A stretch of 64,000 nt of DNA from Geminicoccaceae bacterium (GCA_020638495.1 JACKIN010000007.1:131126-195125), one strand, 5' to 3'; positions 17,023 to 26,057 are shown, numbered from the stretch's first letter. Notes: generated by a model not told the origin, from the sequence alone. Translations and numbers: made by a program.

Positions 17023-17949
17023 ATGCGCGGCGCTGCTTTCCTCGGAACCTTCCTTGTCGCTGCCGCCGCCGTCGCCCAGACGCCGCCGCGGGTGGTGGCG
17101 ACGATCCTGCCGGTGCACGGGATCGCCGCGGCCGTCATGGAAGGCGTCGGCGAGCCGGCGCTGCTGCTCGAGCCGGGCGCCTCGCCGCACAGCTACAGCC
17201 TCCGGCCGAGCCAGGCGGCGATGCTGGAGGAAGCGGATCTGGTGCTCTGGGTCGGCCCGGGTTTCGAGGCGTTCCTGACCGGTCCGCTGGAGACGCTGGG
17301 TGCCGGCGGGCATCGGCTGGCGCTGGCCGAGGTCGCCGGGGTCGAGCGGCTGGGCTTTCGCGAAGGGGCCATGTTCGAGGACCACGCGGCGGCCGGGCAC
17401 GGACACGAGGAGGCGCACGAGCACGCCCATGGCGGCTTCGACTCCCATGTCTGGCTGTCGCCCGCCAATGCCCGCGTGATGGCGCAGGCCATGGCCGCCG
17501 AGCTCGGCCAGATCGATCCCGCCAACGCCGAACGCTACGCGGCCAATGCCGCGGCCTTCGGGACGGCGCTCGATACGACCGAGGCCGAGGTCGAGGCGCT
17601 GGTGGTGCCCGTCCGCGGCCGGCCGTTCGTCGTCTTCCACGACGCCTACCACTATTTCGAGCACGCGTTCGACATCGAGGCGGCCGGTGCCATCCAGGTC
17701 AACCCGGAGCTGCAGCCGGGTGCCGCACGGATTGCCGAAATACAGGAGCGGCTCGGCGAGCTGGAGGTTGCCTGCGTCTTCACCGAGCCGCAATTCGAGC
17801 CACGCCTGGTGGCCACGCTGATCGAGGGCACCAAGGCGCGAACGGGCGTCCTCGACCCGCTCGGCGTAGCGCTCGAGCCCGGTCCACGCGCCTATCACGA
17901 GCTGCTGCTCGGCCTCGCCCGGAACCTCGCCGAATGTCTGGCGGACTAA
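17023..17949 (+). CDS. znuA: Zinc ABC transporter substrate-binding protein
   Basis: Periplasmic zinc receptor of 308 residues. Residues 1-18 form a signal peptide ending in AVAQ. Metal ligands of the cluster A-I family are visible: His in LPVHGIAA, His in GASPHSYS, His in FHDAYHYFEH and the late Glu/Asp region. Between the first lobes lies the zinc-typical charged loop with GHGHEEAHEHAH, near residues 125-137. Start at 17023 (MRGAAFLG) gives the shortest clean signal peptide; an ATG at 16951 lies inside the proposed Zur box and is rejected. Transcribed divergently from zur-znuCB. Its stop overlaps the convergent treY end by 4 bp. Confidence 0.92.
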   Translation: MRGAAFLGTFLVAAAAVAQTPPRVVATILPVHGIAAAVMEGVGEPALLLEPGASPHSYSLRPSQAAMLEEADLVLWVGPGFEAFLTGPLETLGAGGHRLALAEVAGVERLGFREGAMFEDHAAAGHGHEEAHEHAHGGFDSHVWLSPANARVMAQAMAAELGQIDPANAERYAANAAAFGTALDTTEAEVEALVVPVRGRPFVVFHDAYHYFEHAFDIEAAGAIQVNPELQPGAARIAEIQERLGELEVACVFTEPQFEPRLVATLIEGTKARTGVLDPLGVALEPGPRAYHELLLGLARNLAECLAD

Positions 17950-20414
17950 CGACTGGCCAGCACGACGACCGGCCAGTCGACCAGAAGCTCGCCCAGATCG
18001 AGCGGCCCGTCCGTTTCCCTGCCGGTGAGCAGGCAACGCCATTTCCTGTCCGCCAAAGCCGACGGCAGGGCGACGCGGGTGCCGGCGAACTGCGGGCCAA
18101 AACGCGGTGCCTCGCCGGGCGGCAGGGCCGGGTCGGCGCGGATCGGCACGGCGACGAGCAGGGCGTCATCGGCGGCCAGGCGGGCGAAGGCCACGGCGGA
18201 ACCACCGACTTCGAGCGGCACATAGGCGCCCTCCGCATAGAGCGCCGGCCGGGCGGCGCGATCGGCGAGCAGGCGCTGGATCAGGAACTGCTTCACGCGG
18301 CCGCGGCGCCAGTCGTGACCGAAGTCGGGGGATGGCTCGGCTAGCTGCGCTGCAAGGTGCGTGAAATCGGCCGGGTGGCGGTTGTCCGGATCGACCAGCC
18401 CGAGGTTCCAGAGCTCCGCCCCCTGGTAGATATCCGGAATGCCCGGCATGGCGAGGCGAAGCGCCGTCTGGGCGAGGCTGCGGGCGATGCCCTCGGGCAG
18501 GAGGCGGCCGCGGAAATCGTGGAGTGCCCGGCCGGTCGCGCCTTCGAGGCAGGAAGCAGCGAAAGCCTGGACGGCGCTCTCGTAGGCCTCGTCGGGCGTG
18601 GTCCAGCTCGAGCGGGCCTTGGCCTCGCGCAGCGCCTTGACCAGGTAGGCGTCGAGCCGGTCGGCGAAGGCCTTGCGGCCGGGCGCGTCGCCGGGCTCGA
18701 GGTCGTCCGGCCAGGCGCCGGCGATGGTCTGCCAGACGAGGCAGGCATCGCTCGCGGCGATGGAATCGGGCTTCGTGTCGAGCCAGCCGGCGACGGCTTC
18801 CTGCCATGCCTCGGCATGGTGGCTGAGGCCGATCAGGCGGGCGCGCAGGTCCTCGCCGCGCTTGCTGTCATGGGTGCTGCCGGCGAGCTGACAGAGCGGC
18901 GGCATGGCTGCGGCAAATGCGTGGAAGTCGTCGGCAGCGAGCACCGGGTGGTCCGGCTCGCCACCGACCTCGTTGAGCGCCACGAGGCGGATATGGCGGT
19001 AGAAGGCCGTGTCCTCCTTGGCCTTGGCCATGATCGGCCCGGTGAGCTGCTGCAGCCGTGCGGCCCAGTCGAGGGCGGCGGCCTTCGCGGTCGTCTCATC
19101 CAGGATGTGCTCGACGAGGGCGAAGGGCAGGTCGTCGGCGAGGCCGGCGCGCTGGCGTGCCTCGGAGAGCACCGCCGCCAGCCGCTGTTGGTCGGCGGCA
19201 TCCGGCGATGCGCCGTCGAGATATGTCCTGTAGACGGGGAAGGCCAGGATTAGAGCGGTCAGGGCGCGCGTCAGGCTGGCCCGGCCGGTATCGCGAAAAC
19301 GGGCATCGCCTGCCGCGAGGTGGAGGGCCGAGGCGACCAGCCATTCGAGCTCGCCGGCGAAGCTGGCACCGAGGACCAGCGCCTTGCAGTCCCGGAGCAT
19401 GGCGGCGAAGTCGGCCTCGCCCTCGGCGACCTGGCGCCAGAGCGCATCGAGCGTGCCCATGCCGTCGCCGGCCACGAAGAGCCGGGCGAGGCGATCGGCC
19501 GCCTCGTAGCCGGTGGTGCCGGCGACCGGCCAGTCGGGGCGAAGCGTCTCGCCGCCTTCGAGGATCTTCTCGATCCAGACGGGCGGCGGCGCGCCGCCGG
19601 TCGCCTCGCGCAGCGCCGTGTCGAGCCGATGGAGGTAGCCCGTGGGGTCGCGCAGGCCGTCGATATGGTCGAGCCGCACACCCTGCACGGCACCCTCGGC
19701 GACCAGCTCAAGGAGCAGGCGATGGGCGTCGGCGAAGACGGTCTCGTCCTCGACCCGCACGCCCACCAGCCCGTCGATATCGAAGAAGCGCCGGTAGTTG
19801 AGCGCCTCGCCGCCGAGCCGCCAGTAGGCGAGCCGGTAGGCCTGGCGCTCGAGCAGCGCGTGCAGCTCTGCCTGCCCGTTAGGGACCGAGTCGGCCCGGA
19901 GCGGGAAGCGCTGGTCGTGGTAGCGCAGCTCGAAGCCGCCGGCGGCCGCCTCGACCCGAAGGTCGCCCGAGGCCAGCACCTCGCCATAGGAAGCACCCAG
20001 CACCGGCAGGAGCAGCCGGCCCGGGGTGGCGCCGGCCGTGGCCGCCCAGTCGATGTCGAAATGCCCGGCAAAGCGGCTGGCGCGGCCGTTCAGCAGCACG
20101 TCCCACCACCAGGCATTGTCGGACCCGACGCCCATGTGGTTCGGCACGTGGTCGAGAATGATGCCGAGCCCGGCCGACTTCGCTTCGGCGACGAGGTCGC
20201 GAAAGCCGGCTTCGCCGCCGAGGGCTGGCTCGATGACGTTCGGGTCGACCACGTCGTAGCCGTGGGTCGAGCCGGCGCGCGCCTGCCAGATGGGCGAGAG
20301 ATAGAGGTGGCTGATGCCGAGGCGGGCGATGTAGGGGACGGCGCTGGCGATGGTGGCGAAATCGACGCCGCCGCGGAGCTGGATGCGGTAGGTGGCGCGG
20401 ACAGTCTCAATCAC
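17946..20414 (-). CDS. treY: Maltooligosyl trehalose synthase
   Basis: A GH13 enzyme that isomerises the reducing-end alpha-1,4 bond of maltooligosaccharides to alpha-1,1, producing maltooligosyltrehalose. The 822-residue length is typical. Early motifs are ATYRIQLRGGVDF, ISHLYLSPIWQARAGSTHGYD, and ILDHVPNHMG; the catalytic Asp is in VRLDHIDGLRDP and the acid Glu in IWIEKILEG-type VWIEKILEG. IPDIYQGAELW near the end is also diagnostic. The GTG at 20414 is chosen because GAGGAG lies seven bases upstream; it overlaps the malQ end by 8 bp. It is the last gene of treZ-malQ-treY. Confidence 0.95.
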   Translation of the reverse strand: MIETVRATYRIQLRGGVDFATIASAVPYIARLGISHLYLSPIWQARAGSTHGYDVVDPNVIEPALGGEAGFRDLVAEAKSAGLGIILDHVPNHMGVGSDNAWWWDVLLNGRASRFAGHFDIDWAATAGATPGRLLLPVLGASYGEVLASGDLRVEAAAGGFELRYHDQRFPLRADSVPNGQAELHALLERQAYRLAYWRLGGEALNYRRFFDIDGLVGVRVEDETVFADAHRLLLELVAEGAVQGVRLDHIDGLRDPTGYLHRLDTALREATGGAPPPVWIEKILEGGETLRPDWPVAGTTGYEAADRLARLFVAGDGMGTLDALWRQVAEGEADFAAMLRDCKALVLGASFAGELEWLVASALHLAAGDARFRDTGRASLTRALTALILAFPVYRTYLDGASPDAADQQRLAAVLSEARQRAGLADDLPFALVEHILDETTAKAAALDWAARLQQLTGPIMAKAKEDTAFYRHIRLVALNEVGGEPDHPVLAADDFHAFAAAMPPLCQLAGSTHDSKRGEDLRARLIGLSHHAEAWQEAVAGWLDTKPDSIAASDACLVWQTIAGAWPDDLEPGDAPGRKAFADRLDAYLVKALREAKARSSWTTPDEAYESAVQAFAASCLEGATGRALHDFRGRLLPEGIARSLAQTALRLAMPGIPDIYQGAELWNLGLVDPDNRHPADFTHLAAQLAEPSPDFGHDWRRGRVKQFLIQRLLADRAARPALYAEGAYVPLEVGGSAVAFARLAADDALLVAVPIRADPALPPGEAPRFGPQFAGTRVALPSALADRKWRCLLTGRETDGPLDLGELLVDWPVVVLASR

Positions 20415-22203
20415 GCGGGCGCTCCTCGGCAAGGGCCTGGATCAGGCGCTGGGCCGGGGCGCTGCCGAGCAGGCCGGCAATGTCGTGAATGGTGCGGCGA
20501 CGCCAGTTGGGGTGCTCGTCGATCGTGGCCGGCAGGTTCGGCTGCTCGATGGCGCCGTCGAGATCCTCGAGGCAGGCCATGGCGATGGCCGACGGTGTCC
20601 GGGCAAGGAAGCGGTGCAGCGCCAGGACGATCGCCTCGGGCTCGTCGGCCGCCGGCTGGTCCTCATCGAGCAGGCCCTCGACGCGCAGCGCATCGCGCAG
20701 TTTCTGGCAGTCGGCGCGGCGCTCGTCCCGGGCGGCAGCGGCCGCCGCCGCGTCGAGCTGACGGGTCGTTTCGCGCCAGTCGATGTCGCGACCCTGCAGA
20801 TAACCCCGGACAGTGGCGAGGTCGTGGGTCGAGACGGTGGCGAGCGATGCTACCGGATAGAGGTTCGAGGAGCGGAAGAGACCGCTCTCCCAGCGCTCGA
20901 ACCAGACGACCTTGTAGGAGAGGAGCCCCGCCTCCAGCATCGCCTCGCGAAAGCCAGGGGCGACGGTGCCCAGATCCTCGCCGATGACGATGCAGGCGTG
21001 GGCGCGCGACACCTCGGCCACCGTCGCCAGCATGTGCTGGAGCGGGTAGCGCACATAGGCGCCGTCGGCAGGCGTGCCGCCGGCCGGGATCCAGAAGAGC
21101 CGCATCAGCCCCATGGCGTGGTCGATGCGCACCGCACCGGCATGCTGCATGGCGGCTGTCAGAATGGCGCGCAAGGGCGCCATGTCGCGATGCCGCAGCG
21201 CCACGGGTGAGAGCGGCGCGACGTTCCAGTTCTGGCCCTTCGGGCTGAACGCATCCGGCGGGGCGCCGATCGTCGCCCCGGCCACGACCGCCTCGGGGTC
21301 GGCCCAGACATCGGCGCCATCCGGCACCACGCCGACCGCGATGTCGGCATAGAGGCCGATGCGCATGCCGGCATCCATGAGCGCCTGCTGCGTCCTCGTG
21401 AGCTGGCGCTCGGCCAGCCATTGCAGGAAGGCGGAGCGCTCTACCTCGTTCGCATGCTCGATGGCAAAGGCAGCGACACCGGGAGCATCGACCCGGCGAA
21501 GCTCGACCGGCCAGTCGGGCCAGGCGACCGGGCGGCCGGTCCGGGCGCGGAGCGCCAGGGCAATGGCCTCGAAGCGGGCGAAACTCTCCAAGGGCGCACC
21601 TTTGGCGATCCGCCACTCGCGGAAATCGGCGAGGGCGGGATGGCCCTTGGCGAATCGCTCGTGCAGCGCGGCGAAGGCCTGCTCCTTGAGCGCTGCCACC
21701 GCCGGGTAGTCGACGAGCTCGCCCCTTGGCGGGGCGGGCAAGGCCGGCAGCTCCAGGCCGAGATCGGCGGCAGCGGCGTCGAGGGCGATGGCCAGGGGGT
21801 CGAGCCAGAGCCGGCTCGACGGCGCGTAGGGGCAGGCTCGCGCCGGCTGGTCGCGAAAGCGCGCATGGAGCGGGCTGAGGCCCAGGAGATCGGCGCCGCG
21901 CGTGGCGAGACCTGTGCCGAGCCGCTCCAGATCGGCGAAGTCGCCGATCCCGGCATTGCGCGGGGAGCGCAGGCCGTAGGACTGGCAGGCGACGCCCCAG
22001 ATTCGGCCGAGCCCGCACGCCGCCGGGGTCACCGCGGGCGTGAAGGCGCCTTGCGGAGGCTCGGCGGCGCCGTCGAGCGGGCCCATGGCCTCGAGCAAGG
22101 CCGCCTTGGTCGCCGGCGAGGCGACATGCCAGTTGCCTTCGAGGTCATAGTAGCCGGGCTCGATGCCGGCCGCCCGGGCACGGACGTCGAGATCGCCACT
22201 CAC
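20407..22203 (-). CDS. malQ: 4-alpha-glucanotransferase (amylomaltase)
   Basis: Transfers alpha-1,4-glucan segments between maltooligosaccharides (GH77). The 598-residue protein shows QSYGLRSPRNAGIGDFADL, the LLGLSPLHA and YAPSSRLWLDPL substrate region, IGLYADIAVGV, the catalytic nucleophile Asp in VRIDHAMGLMRLFWIP and the acid Glu in CIVIGEDLGTV. Starting GTG at 22203 overlaps the treZ stop (GTGA); its own 3' end overlaps treY. Its place between treZ and treY suggests it reshapes short glucans so that chains of suitable length reach TreY, and recycles maltose or glucose left over. Confidence 0.95.
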   Translation of the reverse strand: MSGDLDVRARAAGIEPGYYDLEGNWHVASPATKAALLEAMGPLDGAAEPPQGAFTPAVTPAACGLGRIWGVACQSYGLRSPRNAGIGDFADLERLGTGLATRGADLLGLSPLHARFRDQPARACPYAPSSRLWLDPLAIALDAAAADLGLELPALPAPPRGELVDYPAVAALKEQAFAALHERFAKGHPALADFREWRIAKGAPLESFARFEAIALALRARTGRPVAWPDWPVELRRVDAPGVAAFAIEHANEVERSAFLQWLAERQLTRTQQALMDAGMRIGLYADIAVGVVPDGADVWADPEAVVAGATIGAPPDAFSPKGQNWNVAPLSPVALRHRDMAPLRAILTAAMQHAGAVRIDHAMGLMRLFWIPAGGTPADGAYVRYPLQHMLATVAEVSRAHACIVIGEDLGTVAPGFREAMLEAGLLSYKVVWFERWESGLFRSSNLYPVASLATVSTHDLATVRGYLQGRDIDWRETTRQLDAAAAAAARDERRADCQKLRDALRVEGLLDEDQPAADEPEAIVLALHRFLARTPSAIAMACLEDLDGAIEQPNLPATIDEHPNWRRRTIHDIAGLLGSAPAQRLIQALAEERPRD

Positions 22204-23957
22204 GGGCGTTGGTCGATGCTGGCGGCGACCGACCAGGCCGGCCGACGATCGGCCGATGGGTCGGTGCCCGGGGTGGCATGGAGGCAGCGGCCGGGAAGTC
22301 CCGGGAAACCGGACAAGGGCTCGCCCCCCAGATTGGCCTGCAGGCTCAGGACACTGCCGTTGGTAAGCTGCCAGGCGAGCGTGAAGCCGCGAGTGCCGTG
22401 CCGGACGATGGTGGCGCCGGGCGCCATGCCGGCAAGGCCCGGCACGATATGCTCGCGGCGGATGGCCAGCAGGTCGCGGACGAGGCGGCGCCGCTCGGCA
22501 TGATCGGCCTGCTCCCCCTCGGACCAGTCGAGGCGGCTCGACTCGAAGGTGGCGAGGTCGAGCGGGTCAGGGATGGTCGCCCGCACGGCCGGATCGGCGA
22601 ACGCCGCGAACTTGCCGAACTCGCTCCGCCGGCCCTCGCGCACGGCATCGGCGAGCGGGCCCTCGAAGTCGCAGAAGAAGAGGAAAGGGGTCGTGGCGCC
22701 CCACTCCTCGCCCATGAAGAGCAACGGCACATGCGGGCTGAGCAGCAGGGCCGCCTGGAGCGCCGCCACGGCCTCGACCGGGGCCAGCCGGGTCAGCCGC
22801 TCGCCGAAGGCGCGGTTGCCGATCTGGTCGTGGTTCTGGAGGAAGTCGACGAAGGCGGTGGGCTGGAGATGGGCGCTCGGCTCGCCGCGCGGGGCGCCGT
22901 CGCGATGCGGCGAGGGCTCGCCCTGGTAGACGAAGCCGCCGGCGAGGCTGCGCAAGAGCAGGCCGACCGGGTCTTCGGCATAGTCACGGTAATAGCCATC
23001 CGTCTCGCCCGTGGCGATGACGTGGGCGACGTGGTGCCAGTCGTCGTTCCACTGGGCATCATACCGGCCGTCGAACCAGCCGGCGATGTTGTCCTCGTTC
23101 TCGAGCACCAGGTGCACCTGCCGCTCGCCGCCGAAGCGCTGGCGCACGGCCCGGGCGAGCTCGGCCAGGAGATGCGCCTCGCCCTCGTCGACGATGGCAT
23201 GCACGGCATCGAGCCTGAGGCCGTCGATGCCGTAGGTCTCGAGCCAGAAGAGCGCGTTCTCGATGAAGAACGCGCGGACCGCCGGCTCGCGGAAGTCGAT
23301 CGCCGCCCCCCAGGGGGTGCTCACGTCGTCGCGGAAGAAGCGGCTGGCATAGGCGCCGAGATAGTTCCCGTCCGGGCCGAAGTGGTTGTAGACGACGTCG
23401 AGAAAGACCATGAGGCCATGCGCGTGAGCCCGGGCGACGAAGGCGGCCAGATCCTCGGGCGTGCCGTAGCTCTCGTGCACGGCATAGGGCAGGACACCGT
23501 CATAGCCCCAGCCGCGGCTGCCGGCGAAGGCGGCAAGCGGCATCAGCTCGACCGCGGTGATGCCGAGGTCGGCCAGGTACGGCAGCTTCGCCGCCGCCGC
23601 CGCCAGCGTGCCCTCGGGCGTGAATGTGCCCAGATGCAGCTCGTAGAGCACGGCCTCGTGCCAGGGCCGGCCACGCCACGCCGGGTCGGTCGCGATCGGC
23701 CCCGGCACGAGGGACGGGCCGTGCACGCCGCCCTGCTGGGCGCGGGAGGCCGGGTCGGGCACGACACTCCCTTCGGACAGCCGGAAGGCATAGGCATCGC
23801 CGGGCTGAAGCGGTGTCTCGGCGGTGAACCAGCCGTCGCCCACGAGGCGCATCGGCAGGGCCTCGCCCCGGGCCAAAAGCTCGACATCGGTGATGTCGGG
23901 CGCCCAGAAGTCGAAACGGGTGCCGCCCGGGATCGGTTTTGGTCCGAAACGCATCAT
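22200..23957 (-). CDS. treZ: Malto-oligosyltrehalose trehalohydrolase
   Basis: Releases free trehalose from maltooligosyltrehalose. The 585-residue GH13 protein has an N-terminal carbohydrate-binding/E-set domain (RFDFWAPDITDVELL), WHEAVLYELHLGTFT, DVVYNHFGPDGNYLGAY, the catalytic Asp in IDGLRLDAVHAI, the Glu in LVLENEDN and NHDQIGNRA. All are typical of TreZ. The start is ATG at 23957 or 23954 (MMRFGPKP), first gene of treZ-malQ-treY. With TreY it makes trehalose from glycogen-type glucans, usually for osmotic or desiccation tolerance. No treS or otsAB is in the window. Confidence 0.95.
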   Translation of the reverse strand: MMRFGPKPIPGGTRFDFWAPDITDVELLARGEALPMRLVGDGWFTAETPLQPGDAYAFRLSEGSVVPDPASRAQQGGVHGPSLVPGPIATDPAWRGRPWHEAVLYELHLGTFTPEGTLAAAAAKLPYLADLGITAVELMPLAAFAGSRGWGYDGVLPYAVHESYGTPEDLAAFVARAHAHGLMVFLDVVYNHFGPDGNYLGAYASRFFRDDVSTPWGAAIDFREPAVRAFFIENALFWLETYGIDGLRLDAVHAIVDEGEAHLLAELARAVRQRFGGERQVHLVLENEDNIAGWFDGRYDAQWNDDWHHVAHVIATGETDGYYRDYAEDPVGLLLRSLAGGFVYQGEPSPHRDGAPRGEPSAHLQPTAFVDFLQNHDQIGNRAFGERLTRLAPVEAVAALQAALLLSPHVPLLFMGEEWGATTPFLFFCDFEGPLADAVREGRRSEFGKFAAFADPAVRATIPDPLDLATFESSRLDWSEGEQADHAERRRLVRDLLAIRREHIVPGLAGMAPGATIVRHGTRGFTLAWQLTNGSVLSLQANLGGEPLSGFPGLPGRCLHATPGTDPSADRRPAWSVAASIDQRP

Positions 23958-24265
23958 GCGGGATTCCCTTCGGGCGCGGGCAGGTGACGGCCGCGGGGTC
24001 GATCGCCGCGCGTACGGCCCGCCGCGACGAACGGCTCTTCGGCACTGCCGTTCCCATGGATGTCGTGATCGTGCCCGGTCTCGCCATTCGCGGCACTGCG
24101 GCTGTCCTTGTAGCCGATGGTGTCGGGCAGCGTGAAGCCGCCATGCGTGCGCCTGCACGAACCCGGCGCACCGAAGCGGCAGCACCTCGGGCGGAACCTC
24201 GGGCGGCCCCGGCCATTGGCTTGGCACCGGCACGGGCGATCGATGCTCCGAGCCGAGCGCCCCAT
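23954..24265 (-). CDS. Uncertain small ORF upstream of treZ
   Basis: The roughly 330 bp between treZ and the YqaE/Pmp3 gene has no recognised gene. On the minus strand one frame stays open and ends in a TGA that overlaps the treZ ATG (ATGA). Its last 60-odd codons (THGGFTLPDTIGYKDS to LPAPEGNPA) use G or C at about 80 percent of third positions, as real genes here do. The upstream part looks less coding, and the best G/C-third-position frame changes near 24160, so the start at 24265 is a guess and a frameshift is possible. No family is recognised. Confidence 0.25.
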   Translation of the reverse strand: MGRSARSIDRPCRCQANGRGRPRFRPRCCRFGAPGSCRRTHGGFTLPDTIGYKDSRSAANGETGHDHDIHGNGSAEEPFVAAGRTRGDRPRGRHLPAPEGNPA

Positions 24266-24289
24266 TTCAGCCGCCCATTGAGGAAACAG

Positions 24290-24448
24290 ATGGACCTCCT
24301 GCGAATCCTGCTCGCGATCCTGCTGCCGCCGCTCGGCGTCTTCCTGCAAGTCGGCATTGGCGCACAGTTCTGGATCAACATCCTGCTGACGCTGCTCGGC
24401 TACATTCCTGGAATCGTGCACGCCGTCTGGATCATCGCGCGCCGATGA
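24290..24448 (+). CDS. YqaE/Pmp3 family small membrane protein
   Basis: A 52-residue proteolipid with two membrane helices (LLRILLAILLPPLGVFLQVG and FWINILLTLLGYIPGIVHAVW). This is the complete Pmp3/YqaE/UPF0057 pattern, including the LPPLGVFLQVG bend and GYIPGIVHA. Members are induced by salt, cold or membrane stress and influence membrane potential; the mechanism is unsettled. A GAGGAAAC ribosome-binding site precedes the ATG. The stop overlaps the start of the DUF4112 gene, so the two are co-translated. Confidence 0.92.
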   Translation: MDLLRILLAILLPPLGVFLQVGIGAQFWINILLTLLGYIPGIVHAVWIIARR

Positions 24449-24840
24449 GCACTCGGGCACTGGGCGAAGCGACCAAGGTCGTGGATCGGTCGGCCGATCT
24501 GCGCCGGCTGAAGACCGTCGCCTACTGGCTGGACGACCGGTTCCGCATTCCCGTCCTCGGCTGGCGGGTCGGGCTCGACGGCCTGGTCGGGCTCGTGCCG
24601 GGCATCGGCGACGCCGCGACCACCGTGGCGGCGCTCTGGATCCTCAGGGAGGCGCATCGCCTGGGGGTGCCACGCCACAAGCTCGGCCGGATGGCGATCA
24701 ATATCGGCGTCGACACCGTGCTGGGCGCCGTGCCGCTGATCGGCGACGCCTTCGATCTGGCGAACAAGGCCAACCGGCGCAATCTGCGCCTCGTGCTCGA
24801 CCATCTGGAGCCCGAGCGGCACACCGGCACGCGCCGCTGA
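24445..24840 (+). CDS. DUF4112 domain protein
   Basis: A 131-residue protein of the DUF4112 family: LDDRFRIPVLGWRVGLDGLVGLVPGIGDAAT-like N-terminal region with the paired LVPGIGD and AVPLIGDAFDLANKANRRN motifs, and two weakly hydrophobic stretches that may associate with the membrane. Function is unknown. Its ATG overlaps the stop of the Pmp3-like gene, suggesting a shared membrane-stress role, supported only by position. Confidence 0.88.
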   Translation: MSTRALGEATKVVDRSADLRRLKTVAYWLDDRFRIPVLGWRVGLDGLVGLVPGIGDAATTVAALWILREAHRLGVPRHKLGRMAINIGVDTVLGAVPLIGDAFDLANKANRRNLRLVLDHLEPERHTGTRR

Positions 24841-24883
24841 GCGCCGGTCCGCCAACCCGATTCCCGGCCTGGAGGCTGCTCGC

Positions 24884-25180
24884 ATGCCACACTCGCCCAC
24901 TTGCAGGGACGTCCTTGTCAGCCGCAAGCTCGCAGGCCGCGAGCCTGCCGGCCGGCTCGAGCTGCATTTTCGCCCGCACGAGTGCCTGGAGCATGTCACC
25001 GATCCCCTGCCCCGCAACGTTTCGGCCGTGGCGATCATGGGCCGGACGATGTTCGCCGCCGGCGACGAGACCGCCACCATCGAGCGCCTGGCGCGGACCG
25101 GCGACGGCGATGGCAGGCGGGCAGCGCTGGCGGTCCTGGCTGATCTCGATCGAGACCCCAATCGCATGCCACCAATCTGA
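24884..25180 (+). CDS. Hypothetical protein, 98 aa
   Basis: I do not recognise this protein. It is kept because the frame has about 80 percent G/C at third positions and it fills the gap between DUF4112 and the convergent DUF883-like gene. The sequence starts MPHSPTCRDVLVSR and has a central part (AIMGRTMFAAGDETATIERLART) that could be a small soluble fold. There is no signal peptide, membrane segment or cysteine motif. A GGAGGCTGCTCGC ribosome-binding region lies upstream of the ATG. Confidence 0.5.
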   Translation: MPHSPTCRDVLVSRKLAGREPAGRLELHFRPHECLEHVTDPLPRNVSAVAIMGRTMFAAGDETATIERLARTGDGDGRRAALAVLADLDRDPNRMPPI

Positions 25181-25188
25181 ACGCCGGC

Positions 25189-25521
25189 TCAGCGGCGATC
25201 GAGCAGGCGGCTCAGGATCAGGCCGATGCCGAAGGCGGCGAGCAGGCTGGTGACGGGGTGGTCGCGCACCCGCTGCTCGATGCCGAAGAGCGCGTCCTCG
25301 CCGCGCAGATGCAGATCGCCGGCCAGCCGCTCGAGCTCGTCGTGCAGCTCGTCGAGCTTGGCGTCGGCGGCGGCCCGTGCCTCGGTGGCACCGCGCTTGC
25401 CGAGACCGGCGAGCGTGCTCTTGAGGCCGGCGATGTCCTCGCGCAGGCGCTCGAGATCCTCCGCGAGGGTGCTCGATCCCCGGTCGTCGTCCTTGGCGTC
25501 ATCGGCGGCACGTGCGGGCAT
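25189..25521 (-). CDS. DUF883/ElaB-YqjD-like membrane-anchored protein
   Basis: A 110-residue protein: acidic disordered N-terminus, a long amphipathic helix rich in Glu, Arg and Ala (residues 18-85), then RVRDHPVTSLLAAFGIGLILSRL, the single C-terminal membrane helix typical of ElaB/YqjD/DUF883 proteins. E. coli members bind ribosomes and dock them at the membrane in stationary phase. The ATG at 25521 follows GAGGAG. The C-terminal Arg-Arg after the membrane helix is also typical. Family membership is judged from architecture and the DHP-G/A-rich helix. Confidence 0.8.
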   Translation of the reverse strand: MPARAADDAKDDDRGSSTLAEDLERLREDIAGLKSTLAGLGKRGATEARAAADAKLDELHDELERLAGDLHLRGEDALFGIEQRVRDHPVTSLLAAFGIGLILSRLLDRR

Positions 25522-25590
25522 GGGCGATCTCCTCGGCTGTGAGGGTCCGATCTGACCACCGGCCAGCGGCAGGCGCAAAGGCTTTCTGGC

Positions 25591-25842
25591 TCAGGTCACA
25601 CCGAGCTCGGCCATGATCTCCTGCTCTAGCTCGGCCACGAGGCGGCGGAACTCCTCGATGCGGCTGGTACGCTGCGGGTCGGTGGATGCCTCCCAGCGAC
25701 CCAGCGCCTCCAACGCCTCGCCGTGATCCGCGCACAGGCAGCGAAACTCGGGATCGGCCGCCAGCCGGAGCTCGAGCACGGCCAGATGCATGGTCACCTG
25801 CTCCAGCAGATGCTGCGCCTTGTCGGGCACGGCCCGGTCCAC
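25591..25842 (-). CDS. Hypothetical protein, about 83 aa
   Basis: Unrecognised. The better supported part, from HLLEQVTMHLAVLELRL to EEFRRLVAELEQEIMAELG, is a helical, acidic soluble protein that may form a coiled coil. GTG at 25842 is a provisional start; GTG at 25830 or the internal ATG (MHLAVLE, about 66 residues) are alternatives. It lies 69 bp upstream of the DUF883-like gene on the same strand and diverges from the TPR regulator at 26058. Confidence 0.5.
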   Translation of the reverse strand: MDRAVPDKAQHLLEQVTMHLAVLELRLAADPEFRCLCADHGEALEALGRWEASTDPQRTSRIEEFRRLVAELEQEIMAELGVT

Positions 25843-26057
25843 CCCTCTCGAGCGCGATGGTGGCGGCGTCCGCCGAAAGCGGGACACCGTATTGCGATGC
25901 CGAGCCTCGGGCACGCGGGCGGCTCCGGGCAGTACGTTGCTGTTGCCTACGTGCGCCGGGACAGTGTTCGCGGCGGTACCGGATCGGCTGTGGCGGGGCG
26001 ACGATCGTGCTAGGCTGTCCGTGGCGGGTCAGAGTCGGGCGACGTGGCGGGAGCGAG

